NCBI GenBank assembly: GCA_026936335.1
Contig: JAPMXV010000077.1
Location: 1 to 64,000, forward strand
Source: Mantamonas sphyraenae
Taxonomy: Eukaryota > CRuMs > Mantamonadidae
Length of the DNA stretch: 64,000 bases
Direction of reading: 5' to 3'
Part shown: in pieces, positions 21,943 to 32,910 of the stretch
Layout: the number at the start of each line of letters is the position of its first letter
Numbering within the stretch: position 1 is the stretch's first letter
Notes under the pieces: generated by a model
The model's input: only the letters and a program-made list of their open reading frames with translations
The model's database searches: none
What the model was told of the DNA's origin: nothing
Made by a program: the position numbers and the translations under genes

Positions 21943-23142
21943 ATGTTCGCCAGCAGCACCGCCGGCCACACAGACATGGAGCACACCACGCCACCACCAC
22001 CACCACCGGCTGCACATCGACACATCTCCATCGACGCGGGCGGGGTCAAGGGAATCGTGCCGTGCATTCTGCTGCGCGAGGTCCAGCTGCGCAGCAGAGT
22101 GAGCGACGTGCGGCAGTTGGCGGATTCCTGGTCAGGAACCTCCATTGGCGGCCTGCTTTGCCTGGCCCTGAACTACGGCGTACCGACCACACCCGCAGAT
22201 ACAGACGACAATGAGCCATCCACAGCCACGCCTGCATTCCGGTACTCATTTGAGACACCCATCGACGCAGGGCGCTTCTTGTTCACCGAGGCCGGATCCC
22301 TTTTTCGGCAGCTGCTGGACGTGGACACGTTTGCCAGCAACTTCCAGGCCGAGGGCATGGCCAGGTTCGCCCATCGCAAGTGGGTGCTTGGCCATGAGCC
22401 CACTGCACGTGACTATGCACATTTGGTTGCCAGTGTGGCGTACTATGCACCGTGGGCGGCGACGGGGGCCACGGGCAACTGGTTGGGCTCCACGCTTTTG
22501 CCAGACAAGCTGACGAGCTGGTGGTCATCGACGCGGGTGGGACGCACAGTGACGGCGTACACGCCGATGGAATGGGAAACAGGCGTGGAGCAAGACATGG
22601 CCATGATTGACAACCTGGCACTGTACGACAAGAGCGACGGGGAGGCGTACGTGCGTGATCTGCTGGCCGACCAGTTTCCCGACGGCGGATGCATTGCCAC
22701 TGCGTCGTCGGTGTACATCACCGTGTTGGATGCCACAGACATGAACACTCATCTGCTGGAGTTTGTGGGAAGCAGGCAGGAGCGGAAGAAGGGAGGCGAT
22801 GGGCCTGGGTGCGAGGACCAGGGCTACCCGCAGCTGAACCAGACCAAGTACATCCGCGTGGCGGCCCAAGCCACGTCGGCTGCGTATCCCTTCATTCCGG
22901 CGGTGACCATGCGCTGTGGATGTGCGGACCAGTCGTGTGTGGACGACCAACCGTGTCCTTGCAATGACGACGATCGCCGATTGCCCACGGACAAGCGTGC
23001 CTGGGAGGTGCACGACCGCACTGTGATTCCAAACGGACACAAACTCATCGACGGTGGCTTCTTTGCCAACAATCCCGTCCTGCCTGCCTTTGCACGGGTC
23101 GAACACGCCCTGGACTCGGCCTCATCCTCAGCCACGGCCTCC

Positions 23143-23181
<39 letters not shown>

Positions 23182-24423
23182 GCCACGGTGGCAGAGACCG
23201 TGGAGGAAAGAGAGGAAACGGAGGACGGGCAGCAGCGTGGGACACCGTCACCCACGCCCATGGTGGTGCTGTCCATTGGCTGTGGGGTGGATCGATCCCT
23301 GGGTGCAAAGATGTCCAACATGCTCAACACAATGATGGAGGCACGTGAGAGCTGGCGTACCGTGCGTGAACTGGGACGACACGTGGGCACTCCCGTCGAC
23401 CAAGGGCCTCCCAATCCCGAACGATCCATCCAACGCATGCGTCTCCACCCGGAATGGGACCGCCTCATCGACATGCTTGTGGATGGGCCCCCATCACACA
23501 CGGCTTCTGGCGACGTGGCTGCATCTTCTGCAGACGGGGATGGCGACGGTGCCACAGACGATGGCCATGGCCAGGGTGGTGCCCGTGCAGGTGACAGTGA
23601 TGAGGACCAAGATGTAGAGCAGATGCAGGTGCGCAACCGTCGCGTGTGGGCGCGGTGGACCCAAGCAGTGTGGCATGCGGCGCAACAGGCTGGGTTGACC
23701 GAGAAGGAAGAGTTTGCACATCGACTGCGTGCCCAACTGCCCTCTGGATTCACAGACAACCAAGCCCAGATGCGTTTGTTGGCATTGCTCACTGTGGCCT
23801 ATCTCGAGGTGCACCATCGTCGCCGTGCCACCCAGGAACAGGCCGCTGGCAGTTTCATCACGTACGTCATTCATTCCCTGTCACACGTCCTCTCCACCAT
23901 CCGCAGACCCGTCTGCGATGTCCCTCAGCTCCTGCATTTGCATCTGCAAATCCACCACCGCTGTCCTCACCTCCACCACCCACTCGCTGTCCCCAGACGA
24001 CGATCCCATCTCGTCCAGCCGTGCCTTTGTCCTTGCGAGCTGTTCACGCAGCTCCCTCATCTCAGCCATTCCCATCCCACCCACTCCCTTGTCCATCTGC
24101 AGCTCCGTCGTCCATCCCAACACATCCTTGTACTGTGCACCCAGGTGCTTGATGGCCCGTACCGAGTGTCCCACTTTGGTCTCCAGCTTCGTCAACTTGG
24201 TAAACACATCTCCCAGATCCTCCTTCGTGGCCATCACCCCCATCCGCTTATTCATCGTGCTCAACACCCTTCTCTGTGTCTCCACGCGGTCCTCCACCCT
24301 CTGAAACCTCCCTTCCACCCCCTTTCTCCACGCCTGAAGCTCCTCCCACGCCTCTTCCCCTTCCAGCTTCCGTCCATACAGCAGCACTTGTGTCCAAAGG
24401 TTGACCTTGTGCACCTTGCATGA
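21943..24423 (+). CDS. Patatin-like phospholipase (3' end uncertain)
   Basis: Patatin-family enzymes are serine lipid acyl hydrolases that use a Ser-Asp dyad. All three family signatures are present. The oxyanion-hole glycines lie in DAGGVKG (residues 31-37, numbered from the ATG at 21943). The nucleophile elbow GTSIG is at 65-69, with Ser67. The catalytic Asp is in LIDGGFFANNP, at Asp370. Near 310-345 a Cys-rich insert (CGCADQSC and CPCNDDD) may bind metal. It is followed by a poly-Ser tract encoded by AGC repeats (near 23145-23183), an unusual insertion after the DGG motif. A second ATG at 21976 is an alternative start. Beyond about residue 645 (23870) the frame runs antisense to the Roco gene and turns into His/Leu/Pro-rich sequence. 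The true C-terminus is therefore probably near 23860, by a splice I could not resolve, or the genes truly overlap. Confidence 0.75.
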
Positions 24424-27400
24424 CCCGCACTTCTCCCTCTCCACCTCTGCCAACTCCTGTACATCCACGCGCAGCTCATGCTGTGCCCAGTCCATCCGCA
24501 GCACCTCCTCCACCTCTCCACTCGCCAAGCACCGGTGACACAGCGGATAGCACCTCAGTCCACTGCCCAGCCCATCACACAACCCACTCTGCTCTGCCAC
24601 ACTCCGCACAAGTGCCTCCACTTTGCCCATTGTCTCCACCACATCCGCCCATCCATCACTCGCCACCACCACGTCCACATACCGTGTGTGTGGCTCATGC
24701 ACAGCCACAATGTGCGGTGCATCCTTGGGCCACACGTGCATCCAGTTCACATGCACTTGCTCCGGCTCCACCACCCCATCTGGGAATGCCTCAATCAGCC
24801 GCACCTGCACCAGATTGAACAGCGCAGGTGGCAGCATGTGCCAATTATCTGCCTGCCATGCCTCGTCCTGGTGCTCCTCCTCCCCTTCTCCTTCCTCCCC
24901 CTCCACCACCCACACAAACCGCCGTCCAATCCGACACCCGTTCTCTGCCATCCACTCCACAGGCAGCTTCATCTCCACCGTCCGCAGAAACGGAAACACA
25001 AGTGTGTCTGTCCCCACACGTGCACACATCTCCACCTCGCACAGCAGCTCCAGCAGCATATCCGCCACCCCATCCTCACCACCACCACCTCCTCCTCCCC
25101 ACAACTCCGCATGCAGCCTCCCCACCTGCTCCCGCAATCCATCATCCCATTGCACCAGCCCGTGGTGCTTACCCTCCCCGATCTGCCTCCCTTTGTCCAG
25201 TCCTTGCACATGCTCCCCACTCACAAACCCTCCCATCAGCTTTGCCAGCCACACAGGGTCCAGCACAACCACCCCTGCCCCTCTGTGCCACACCACCTCC
25301 TGCATGTGGTGCAGTTCCTCCAGCGATGAATGAAAGATCCGCCCGCTCTTGCTCGGAAAGTGCTCCGCCATCCCATCATTCCCCTTCACCATCTCCCCCA
25401 ATTCCTCCTCACGCATCCACGGCTGTTCCATCCCGTCACTCTCCCGTAGTCCCTGCACATACTTCTGCAGCTCCACCGTCCCGCGTGGCACCATCCTCTC
25501 CTCTGCCAGTGCCACACTCGCTTCCTCCAGACTGCCCAACAGCCCATCCACGTTGTCCTTCCATACATCTCCATCTACCACAAACACTCCCTTCTCTGCA
25601 TCCATCCGCAGCTGCTCGTACCTCTTGCTCTCCTTCCACCCTTCCACCCACCCTTGCACCATCCCACGTGCCTCTTCCCGATCCATCCTCTCCCCCACAT
25701 TCACCTTCTCTCCCAGATCTGCATGCGTCACCACAAACCACATCTGCGGCTTCTTCTTCCCTGCCACCTTGCTTGCCACCTTGCTCGCCACCATGTCCAG
25801 CCACACCTCCAGCTCCCCACGTGCTGCCTGCATGTCCACCCTGTGTCCACCTGCCACCGCATCCCACGCCACCATCGATGCCACCAGCACAAACACCCCG
25901 CCCTGGCCCATCAACAGGTACTGGTGGCCCACCCAGTACTCTGCCTGTCCACCATAGTCACTGATGCGCACACGCACATCCCCATCCCTCAGATCAAACT
26001 CATACACATCCATGCTGTGTGTTGCATCCGTCGTCCTCACTTCTTTGTCCAGCTTCTGTTTCCGTGTTCTCCGTCTGAACAACACTCGCCTCCTCTCCTT
26101 CCCCGAGCTGTTCCGCTGCATCGTGTCGATCAGCGTCGTCTTGCCCTGTCCACCATGTCCAAGGACCATCCAGTTCACCCATTCCCACGCAGTATCCATC
26201 CTTCCCAGATACTCCACTACCGCCTTTCCTCCTTTCTTCACCACAAACCCGGGGACATCATCCAACGCCTCGTCATGCTCCAGTAGCAAGTGTTCCAGCC
26301 TCTTGAGCTTGGCCATGGCTCGTCTGGGCAACACACTGATGCCAGATCGCGTCAAGTCGAGCACACGCAGCTCCTGCAACCTCCCAATCTCCTCTGGCAG
26401 TTCCTTCACTGAATCCCCTTCCTGTCGTAGGGATAGCTCTGAGCACGTGTCCTTCACACTCTCAATTTGTTTTCGAAGCTCCGCGGCTGAAGAAAAGACC
26501 ATCTCGAGTCCAAAGAGGGCAACCAACATCGTGTGGTGCTCTTGGATGGCAATCTCCATGGCACTGATGGGAATCACATTCCCATGCCGAGTGGAAGGGC
26601 TGGCACCGTGCTCTACGAGCCATTCACACAGAAGCAGGTTCCCAGCTCTGGCAGCAACGGTCAGGGCTGTGTCTTCAGCATGACACGTTTCGATGGGCAC
26701 ACCCCATTGCAGGAGCTTTTCCATCGTGTCAGTGTCTGCAGAGCGAGCGGCTGAAACGAACGCCTCTGCGTGTTGCTGATTGCGGGAAAGCGAGATATTG
26801 AGGGCTACACTGCTGTAAACACCCAAAATGTTAAGGCAGGACCGATTGCCTTCCATCGCCTGCTCCAATGCAAAAGCTCCTTCTTCTCCGATGCTATTTA
26901 GGCTGAGGTTCAGTGTCTGCAAGCTGTTGTTCTCATTCAACGCCCGCGCCAGTGCTGCTGCCCCTTCATCCCCGATGATGTTGATGCTGAGGTCCAGTGC
27001 CTGTATGCTGCTGTTCTCACTCAGTGCCTGCCCCAGTGCTGCTGCGCTTTCTGCACCGATGCTGTTGCTACCAAGGTCCAGTGACTGCAAGCTGCTGTTC
27101 TCTCTCAGTGCCTGCCCCAGGGCTGTGGCGCCTTCTTCCCCGATGCTGTTTTTGCTGAGGTTCAGTATGTGCAAGCTGCTGTTCTCACATAGTGCCTGCG
27201 CCAGTTCTGTTGCTCCTTCGGCGATGCTGTTGATTCTGAGGTCAAGGCTCTTCAAGCTGCTGTTCTCCATCAGTGCCTGCGCCAGGGCTGCTGCTCCATC
27301 TGCCCCGATGATGTTGCTACCAAGGTACAGTTTCTGCAAGCTGCTATTCTCACTCAGTGCCTGCCCCAGTGCTGCTGCTCCTTCTGCCCCGATGCTGTTG

Positions 27401-27984
27401 TAGCCGAGGTCCAGCGACTGCAAGCTGCTGTTCTCACACAGTGCCTGCGCAAGTGCTGCTGCTCCTTTTGCCCCGATGCTGTTGGTGTTGAGCTCCAGTC
27501 TCTGCAAGCTGCTGTTCTCACACAGTGCCTGCGCAAGTGCAGCTGCTCCTTTTGCCCCAAGGCTGTTGTTTCCCAGGTCCAGTACCTGCAAGCTGGTGTT
27601 CCCAATCAGCACCCGCGCCAGTGATGTTGCTCCATATGCACCGATTTTGTTGCTGCTGAGGTCCAGTCTCTGCAAGCTGCTGTTCTGAGCTAGTGCCCGC
27701 GCAAGTGCCACTGCTCTCTTGTCTCCCAGGTCCACGTTGCCAAGATCCAAACCCTGTGTGCGACGTGTCAACACACGTCCCAACCTTTGTACACACACCA
27801 TCACACCCACCCTACCCCCATCCCTCCTTCCCTTCCCCTTGTACGACCATCAACGTCACGCTCACCAAACCCTCCCGATTTCTTTCCGCTAACTCACCGT
27901 TCCCTCAGCCTCCAAAGCTTCCACAATCCGCCCATGGTCCCCGCTCTGCAACAATTCCACCCATTCTTCCTTTCGCAAGCCCAT
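23881..27984 (-). CDS. Roco-family protein: LRR-ankyrin-Roc GTPase-COR-coiled coil
   Basis: Two exons. Exon 1 is complement 27898-27984 (29 codons) and exon 2 is complement 23881-27753. The intron has a GTGAGT donor, a GTTGAC branch-like sequence and a CACACAG acceptor, in phase 0. The product is about 1319 residues. About eleven LRRs of the ribonuclease-inhibitor type (repeat pattern NSIGAEGAAALAQAL) span residues 30-345. A degenerate ankyrin segment follows (about 360-450), then a short Leu-rich stretch (LPEEIGRLQELRVLDL). The Roc GTPase has a P-loop, GHGGQGKTT, at about 561-569, a switch II-like DYGGQ with Asp at about 628, and THAD (G4-like) near 701. The COR region occupies roughly 790-1080. 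A Glu/Lys/Arg-rich coiled coil ends the protein. No kinase domain follows COR, unlike LRRK. Roco proteins are dimeric GTPase signalling scaffolds. The C-terminal coding end overlaps the convergent patatin frame. Confidence 0.88.
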
Positions 27985-30391
27985 CTTTCCTGCGATAGCC
28001 CATGAGAGTCAGCCTTCACGATTCGCGACTCTCTCCCTATCCCACCCACACACGCACAAGTCCCCGACCCCCTCACCCTTCCCTACCCAATGACTGTTCT
28101 GAATGTGTGTTGTGTGCAAGATGCGTTGGATGCAACTCCGCACGGAGGACCAGGAGCACTCTGTTCCTTCTTCGCCGCCTTTACATCCCGCGTTCACAAC
28201 ACACACCCAATCACTGTTCACAAACTGCCTACCTACATTCAACCCCACTACGCCACAATCCACATCAGGACGGCGCTCCACCACACTTGCCCATGCCTCC
28301 AGCCCACTCCAGTCCCTCTTCCTCCACCCACCTCCACCACCACCACACATGAATGAACCACACCTCCCCTCTTCACTCTACTAACCTCCACACATTCCTC
28401 CCTCGTCCTTCCCAGCAGCGCCTGCCACGACTTGCCATCTTCAATTGGCCTTTGTCTGCCTCCACCGCCCATGCATGCCCTCTTTCACACTGCCCAGTGC
28501 ATCCATGATCTGATACCAATCTCCAGAGTGCTACGCGCACCATTCTGTCTTTGTCCTTCAGTGCCACCAGCATGGAAGGAAACAGTTGGCCTCCTCCTCC
28601 TGCCTGCCACTGTGTTCACCCATGCGCCCCATACAATCCCAATGGCGTCCACCAATCTGATCCTTGCGACATGGTTGACTCTCCACCCTGCTTACTCTTC
28701 CCCAGTCTGAGTCGCCGCCCATTTTCCCTGCTCTTCGGCCCGCGTGTGCCGAAGGCTGTGTCCATGGACACACAATACCCCACCCTCCTTCCTTCGCTCT
28801 CCACCCCTCTCTACCACCATCCATCCCTATACCCTCTCTCCCTTGCCATCCTGGGCGATTTTGTAACAGTGTGGCCATCCCGAGTCCATCAACTCCGCCT
28901 CCCACACACGCCACAGGCCCCTCCACGCCCTCATCCTCCGTTCTCTGGGCCCCATCATCCCACTCCACCTCTCCACCAAGTCCCCCAATTTCGATGAAAA
29001 ATGTGCCTGGTGGTGGTCGTGGCGTCGTTTTTGCTTGTCGCCTTGCCAGCCCAGCCGCACCTCGCCGTCTTCCTGCGCCACAAACCGCCCTCCCACGGAC
29101 CACACACCCCCTTGATCAGCACGCCCACCCCTTGAACCTGTGCAAAGTCATCCATCACCTGCCCAAGAACACTTCTACCACAGTCAGGCTGTGCATTCGT
29201 GAGCAGTGTCGCAGACACTCACGCAGCAGGTTTCAGGCGGTGGCCGAGCACCCGCACCTTTGCCGCCCCCCTGCTCGCACCACAGGCCGCCCCATGCCCT
29301 CAGCCTCGGTCTCCGCCCTCCACACATCAACCACACCCCACTGACCCTCATTCCACTTTTCGCCACTTTTCGACCATTGTCGACATGGTGAACAACCAGC
29401 CGCTCTCCACCAAAATCACCCCAAATACGAAACTGCGTCTGTGCGTGTGTTTCCCATGCACTCGTCAATCCGCTTGGCCTCAGGATCCAGCGGGGGCTGT
29501 GTGCCGACACAGGGCGGGTTTTGTGTGCGTTGATCCTCACAGGCGGTGTTTCTACTTGCGCCTGTGTCATTCACACATCCACGGTGTCACCAAGGGCCAA
29601 TGGGTCGTCATAGTATCCACCACGCACAGCAGCAGCACACAGGGGCAACCAACAGAGAGACCAGAGGCTCGTTGAGGCCACCTCGCCACCAATCCACCGA
29701 CCACCCCATAAACACCACCAGAGCAAGCTACAACTCAAATCCATTCATGCCACATGGCTGACAGGGTGAACGATACACACACGTGCCATGCCTGTTGTCC
29801 AAGGTTGTCTTGGCCGCCCTCACGCAGACTCATCCTCCCCACCCTCAACCCCCCATATACAATTCCTTTGCTGCAAGAGAAATACCCACCCATTCTTTCC
29901 AGCCTCTTCAACGTGCTCATCATCAACCTGTCAATCATTTGTATCCCATATGGCAGGGTTTCCTTCAAACAGAGTTGCCACGGACGGTCTCGTCGATCGT
30001 GTTCTTTTCGATGTTCTTTGCAGTAGGAGTCACATCCAGGAACCATGATGTTGCCAAACACAACGGCGGTGCATCATGACGCAGTTGAACTGTTCTGCTC
30101 TCTGTGCACAGACTTTGGAGTCGTTGAGGTCGACGTCGCCGGACTGCAGGAGGTCAGGAGCAGTGTGAACGTTGTCGTTGAGCATCACATCGACCACGGT
30201 TTAGTGACACAGTGATGTGTGAATTCGGGAAGGAGAGAGCGAGAGCGAGGTTGTGGTCGAACCAGATTGCACAAAATGGAAGCCAACTATCGTTTTGCGA
30301 CTCCATGTCGAGGCAGGTGGGGAGCCAACACGTGTGGGCGCCAGGGGTGGGTATATGTCACGAACATTGATGTCTCAATGCATCTCACAGC
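27985..30391. repeat. Duplicated block A, copy 1 (upstream of Roco; possible decayed gene)
   Basis: This block recurs at 32911-35350 and, in part, at 38203-40080, each time directly upstream of an LRR-type gene. Landmarks such as AATGACTGTTCTGAATGTGT (28089, 33024, 38320) and GTCGACATGGTGAACAACCA occur in all copies. On the minus strand several stretches read like coding sequence, for example frames at 29735-30061 (containing MMSTLKRLERMGGYFSCSK) and 28827-29105 (containing AHFSSKLGDLVERWSGMM). No copy gives one continuous product, and copies differ by small indels near 30200/35160 and 28945/39190. It may be a multi-exon gene or a decayed one. I could not assign a structure or function. Confidence 0.6.
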
Positions 30392-30895
30392 TCACATGGT
30401 GGTGGTGGTGATGCCCCAGCTGTCGCCCTTGACCTTGAGCAAGATGCACAGGATGATTGTGCAGCCAATGAGAAGAGCACCGATGGTTGTGATGAGCTCG
30501 TCGGAGGAAATGGCGCCGCCAATCAGGGTGAATACCCCAGTAACAAACACAGCGCCACCAACAGCGAACGAAGCGGTCTTTTCCAGGCCGAGGACGACTT
30601 TTTCGGGCGCGTCAGGATTGTCTCGGTGCACACGGAAAGCAGCAACGGGGTAGCAGCAGCAGCCGACGACCAACAGTGCCAAGCCCGCGAGAAGGCAATT
30701 GACAGTGGCCCTATTGTCGATCAGCCCCGCAGCATAGCCCGCAAAGAGGGAAACAAGCAGCAATGCCCCACCGAAAAGCCATGGGACCCAGGCCGGAGCA
30801 GCTTGGGTTCGTGTCAGGCTCATCGGATCAAACGACTCATCCATCTGCCTGTAGTGTGGATCGGACGTGTTGGGAGCTTCATCGCCCTTGGACAT
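30392..30895 (-). CDS. Small four-helix membrane protein
   Basis: The ATG at 30895 (context AAACAATGTCC) gives 167 residues. The first ~35 are polar (MSKGDEAPNTSDPHYRQMD). Four hydrophobic helices follow: about 37-59, 65-88, 106-128 and 133-153. Helix 2 ends with a CCCYP motif, and the loop between helices 2 and 3 is charged (RVHRDNPDAPEK). The protein ends in a polar GDSWGITTTTM tail. There is no signal peptide and no family I can name; a tetraspan membrane role is all that can be said. Its ATG lies inside the last codons of the neighbouring LRR gene as I model it (17-base overlap in a different frame). A second, frameshifted copy lies at 35351-35852. Confidence 0.6.
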   Translation of the reverse strand: MSKGDEAPNTSDPHYRQMDESFDPMSLTRTQAAPAWVPWLFGGALLLVSLFAGYAAGLIDNRATVNCLLAGLALLVVGCCCYPVAAFRVHRDNPDAPEKVVLGLEKTASFAVGGAVFVTGVFTLIGGAISSDELITTIGALLIGCTIILCILLKVKGDSWGITTTTM

Positions 30896-32910
30896 TGTTT
30901 GTGGGTTGGTTGGGGTGGTTGGAGGAACGCGATGGGCTGGGTGGCCACATTGCATGTCGTGGAAACTGCTCACTACGCTGATTGAAGACCTGCTGCAGTT
31001 GATCCTGGAGCCGGTGGTAGCTTGCTGGATTCAGCACCCGATTCACCACATGATGCTCATCAAGCCGTTTGTCTGTGGATGTCACAGAGCTGTGGTCGCT
31101 CATGTGCCCGACACACTCGTTGCCATAGTTTCCCACACGCGCCTTCCTCCCTCCTTGTCCTTGACCTTTCTCCGAATCCGCCAAGTCATCCCCCGCCCTT
31201 TCCTCCTTTGGACTTCCATTTTTATGCTGCTGTTCCCCCCAATCCTTCAATCCTCCTCGATAACTTGCCTCTTCTCAACCTCCGCTCCCCCCTCTTTTCC
31301 TCTTGACCTCTCTCTCGCTTCCTCGTCTCCCCTGACCTCCTTACAGTGACCCTTGCCGGTGCAGCACCCCTCCCCACCCACTGCACCACCCTCTCCATCA
31401 CCTCATCCGGCAGTGTCACCCATCCTTCCCACCCTCCCTCCTCCACATACGCCTCCATCCCTCCACACTCAAACATCGTCTCCCTCTCCTCTCCATTCAT
31501 CACCAACGCCACTTCCATCGCCCCATCCACCTGTTCACCCCATCCAATCCAATGCCACGCCTTCCTCCACCCTGCCTCCCTCACCATCTCCACCGTTTCC
31601 AGCCTCGGCTTCGCACCCCACGCACGCAACACCTCCACAATCCTCTCATCCCCACCCTTCACTGCTCGCTCCAGCGCATTCACCGTCCCTCCATCCCCTG
31701 CAAACGTGTCCACAGGCACCCCCCACTCCTTCAGCGCCTCCATCTTCCCCACATCCCCACACTCCACAAACTCCGCTTGCTGCTCCATATTTCTCTCCGA
31801 CAGTGACTGTACCGCGTCACTGAAAATGCCCTCAATCCTCCAGCAGGACCGATTGCCATTCATCGCCTGAGCAAGGATTGCGGCTCCTTCTGCCCCGATG
31901 CTGTTGTCTTTGATGTTCAGGTTCTGCAAGCTGCTGTTCCAACTCAGTGCTTGCGCCAGTGCTACTGCACCTTTGTTCCCGATGCTGTTGTTTCCGAGGT
32001 CCAGTGTCTGCAAGGTGCTGTTCCAACTCAGTGCCTGACCCAGTGCAGCTGCTCCTTCGTCGCCGATACTGTTCCCGCCGAGGTTCAGGCTCTGCAAGCT
32101 GCTGTTCCTACTCAGTGCCTGCGCCAGTGCTGCTGCGCCTTGTGCCCCGATGATGCTGTCTTCGAGGTCCAGTGTGTGCAAGCTGCTGTTCTCCATCAGT
32201 GCCTGTCCCAGTGCTACTGCACCTTTGTTCCCGATGCTGTTCCAGCCAAGGTACAGTGTCAGCAAGCTGCTGTTCGCACTCAGTGCCTGCGCCAGTGCTG
32301 CTGCTCCTTCTGCCCCGATGCCGTTTTTCCCGAGGTACAGTGTTTGCAAGCTGCTGTTCTCCATCAGTGCCTGCGCCAGTGCCGCTGCTCCTTCTACTCC
32401 GATGCTGTTCCAGCCGAGGTACAGTATCTGCAAGCTGCTTTTCTCCCTCAGTGCCTGCGCCAGTGCTGCTGCTCCTTCTGCCCCGATGCTGTTGCTGCTG
32501 AGGTACAGTGCCTGCAAGCTGCTGTTCTCACTCAGTGCCTGCGCCAGTGCTGCTGCCCCTTCTTCCCCGATGCTGTTGTCTCCGAGGTCCAGTATCTGCA
32601 CGCTGCTGTTCTGAGCTAGTGCCTGCGCAAGTGCCACAGCTCCTTTGTCTCCCACCTCCTCACTTGCAAGGTCCAATTCCTGTATGTGTCGTGTCAACAC
32701 ACGTTCCACCCTGCGTAGTCACCATCACACCCACCCTACCCCCATCCCTCCTTCCCTTCCCCTTGTGCGACGATCAAACGTCAGGCTCACCAACTCCCTC
32801 CCGATTTCATTCCGCCAACTCACCGTTCCCTGAGCCTCCAACGCTTCCACAATCTGCCCACGGTCCCCGATCCGCAACATTGTCACCCATTCACGTCTTT
32901 TGTAAACCAT
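30879..32910 (-). CDS. LRR-ankyrin protein (Roco paralogue without GTPase domain)
   Basis: I model three exons: complement 32824-32910, 31345-32679 and 30879-31229, giving about 590 residues. Exon 1 (29 codons, ending EALEAQGT) is homologous to exon 1 of the Roco gene and has the same GTGAGT donor. The acceptor ATACAG at 32680 is at the homologous place. Exon 2 carries about ten RNI-type LRRs and then an ankyrin-like segment (ALKEWGVPVDTFAG, GGDERIVEVLRAWGAKP). The donor at 31344 is GTAAGG and the acceptor CAG is near 31230, which could be 3 bases later. Exon 3 encodes a polar tail (NGSPKEERAGDDLADSEKG through QLQQVFNQRSEQF). If that intron is not used, the frame stops at 31222. The Roc and COR domains found in the Roco neighbour are missing. 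Confidence 0.65.

Noticed and set aside
20475-22145. 556-codon minus-strand open frame
   Set aside because: It is antisense to the end of 19308-20957 and the start of the patatin-like gene, and is rich in Ser/Cys/His. It is a shadow frame.
26828-27688. Plus-strand frames with repeated LLFSLSACASAAAPSAPM-like units
   Set aside because: They are the antisense reading of the Roco LRR repeats. The same applies to 31951-32619 and 36904-37907 over the LRR genes.
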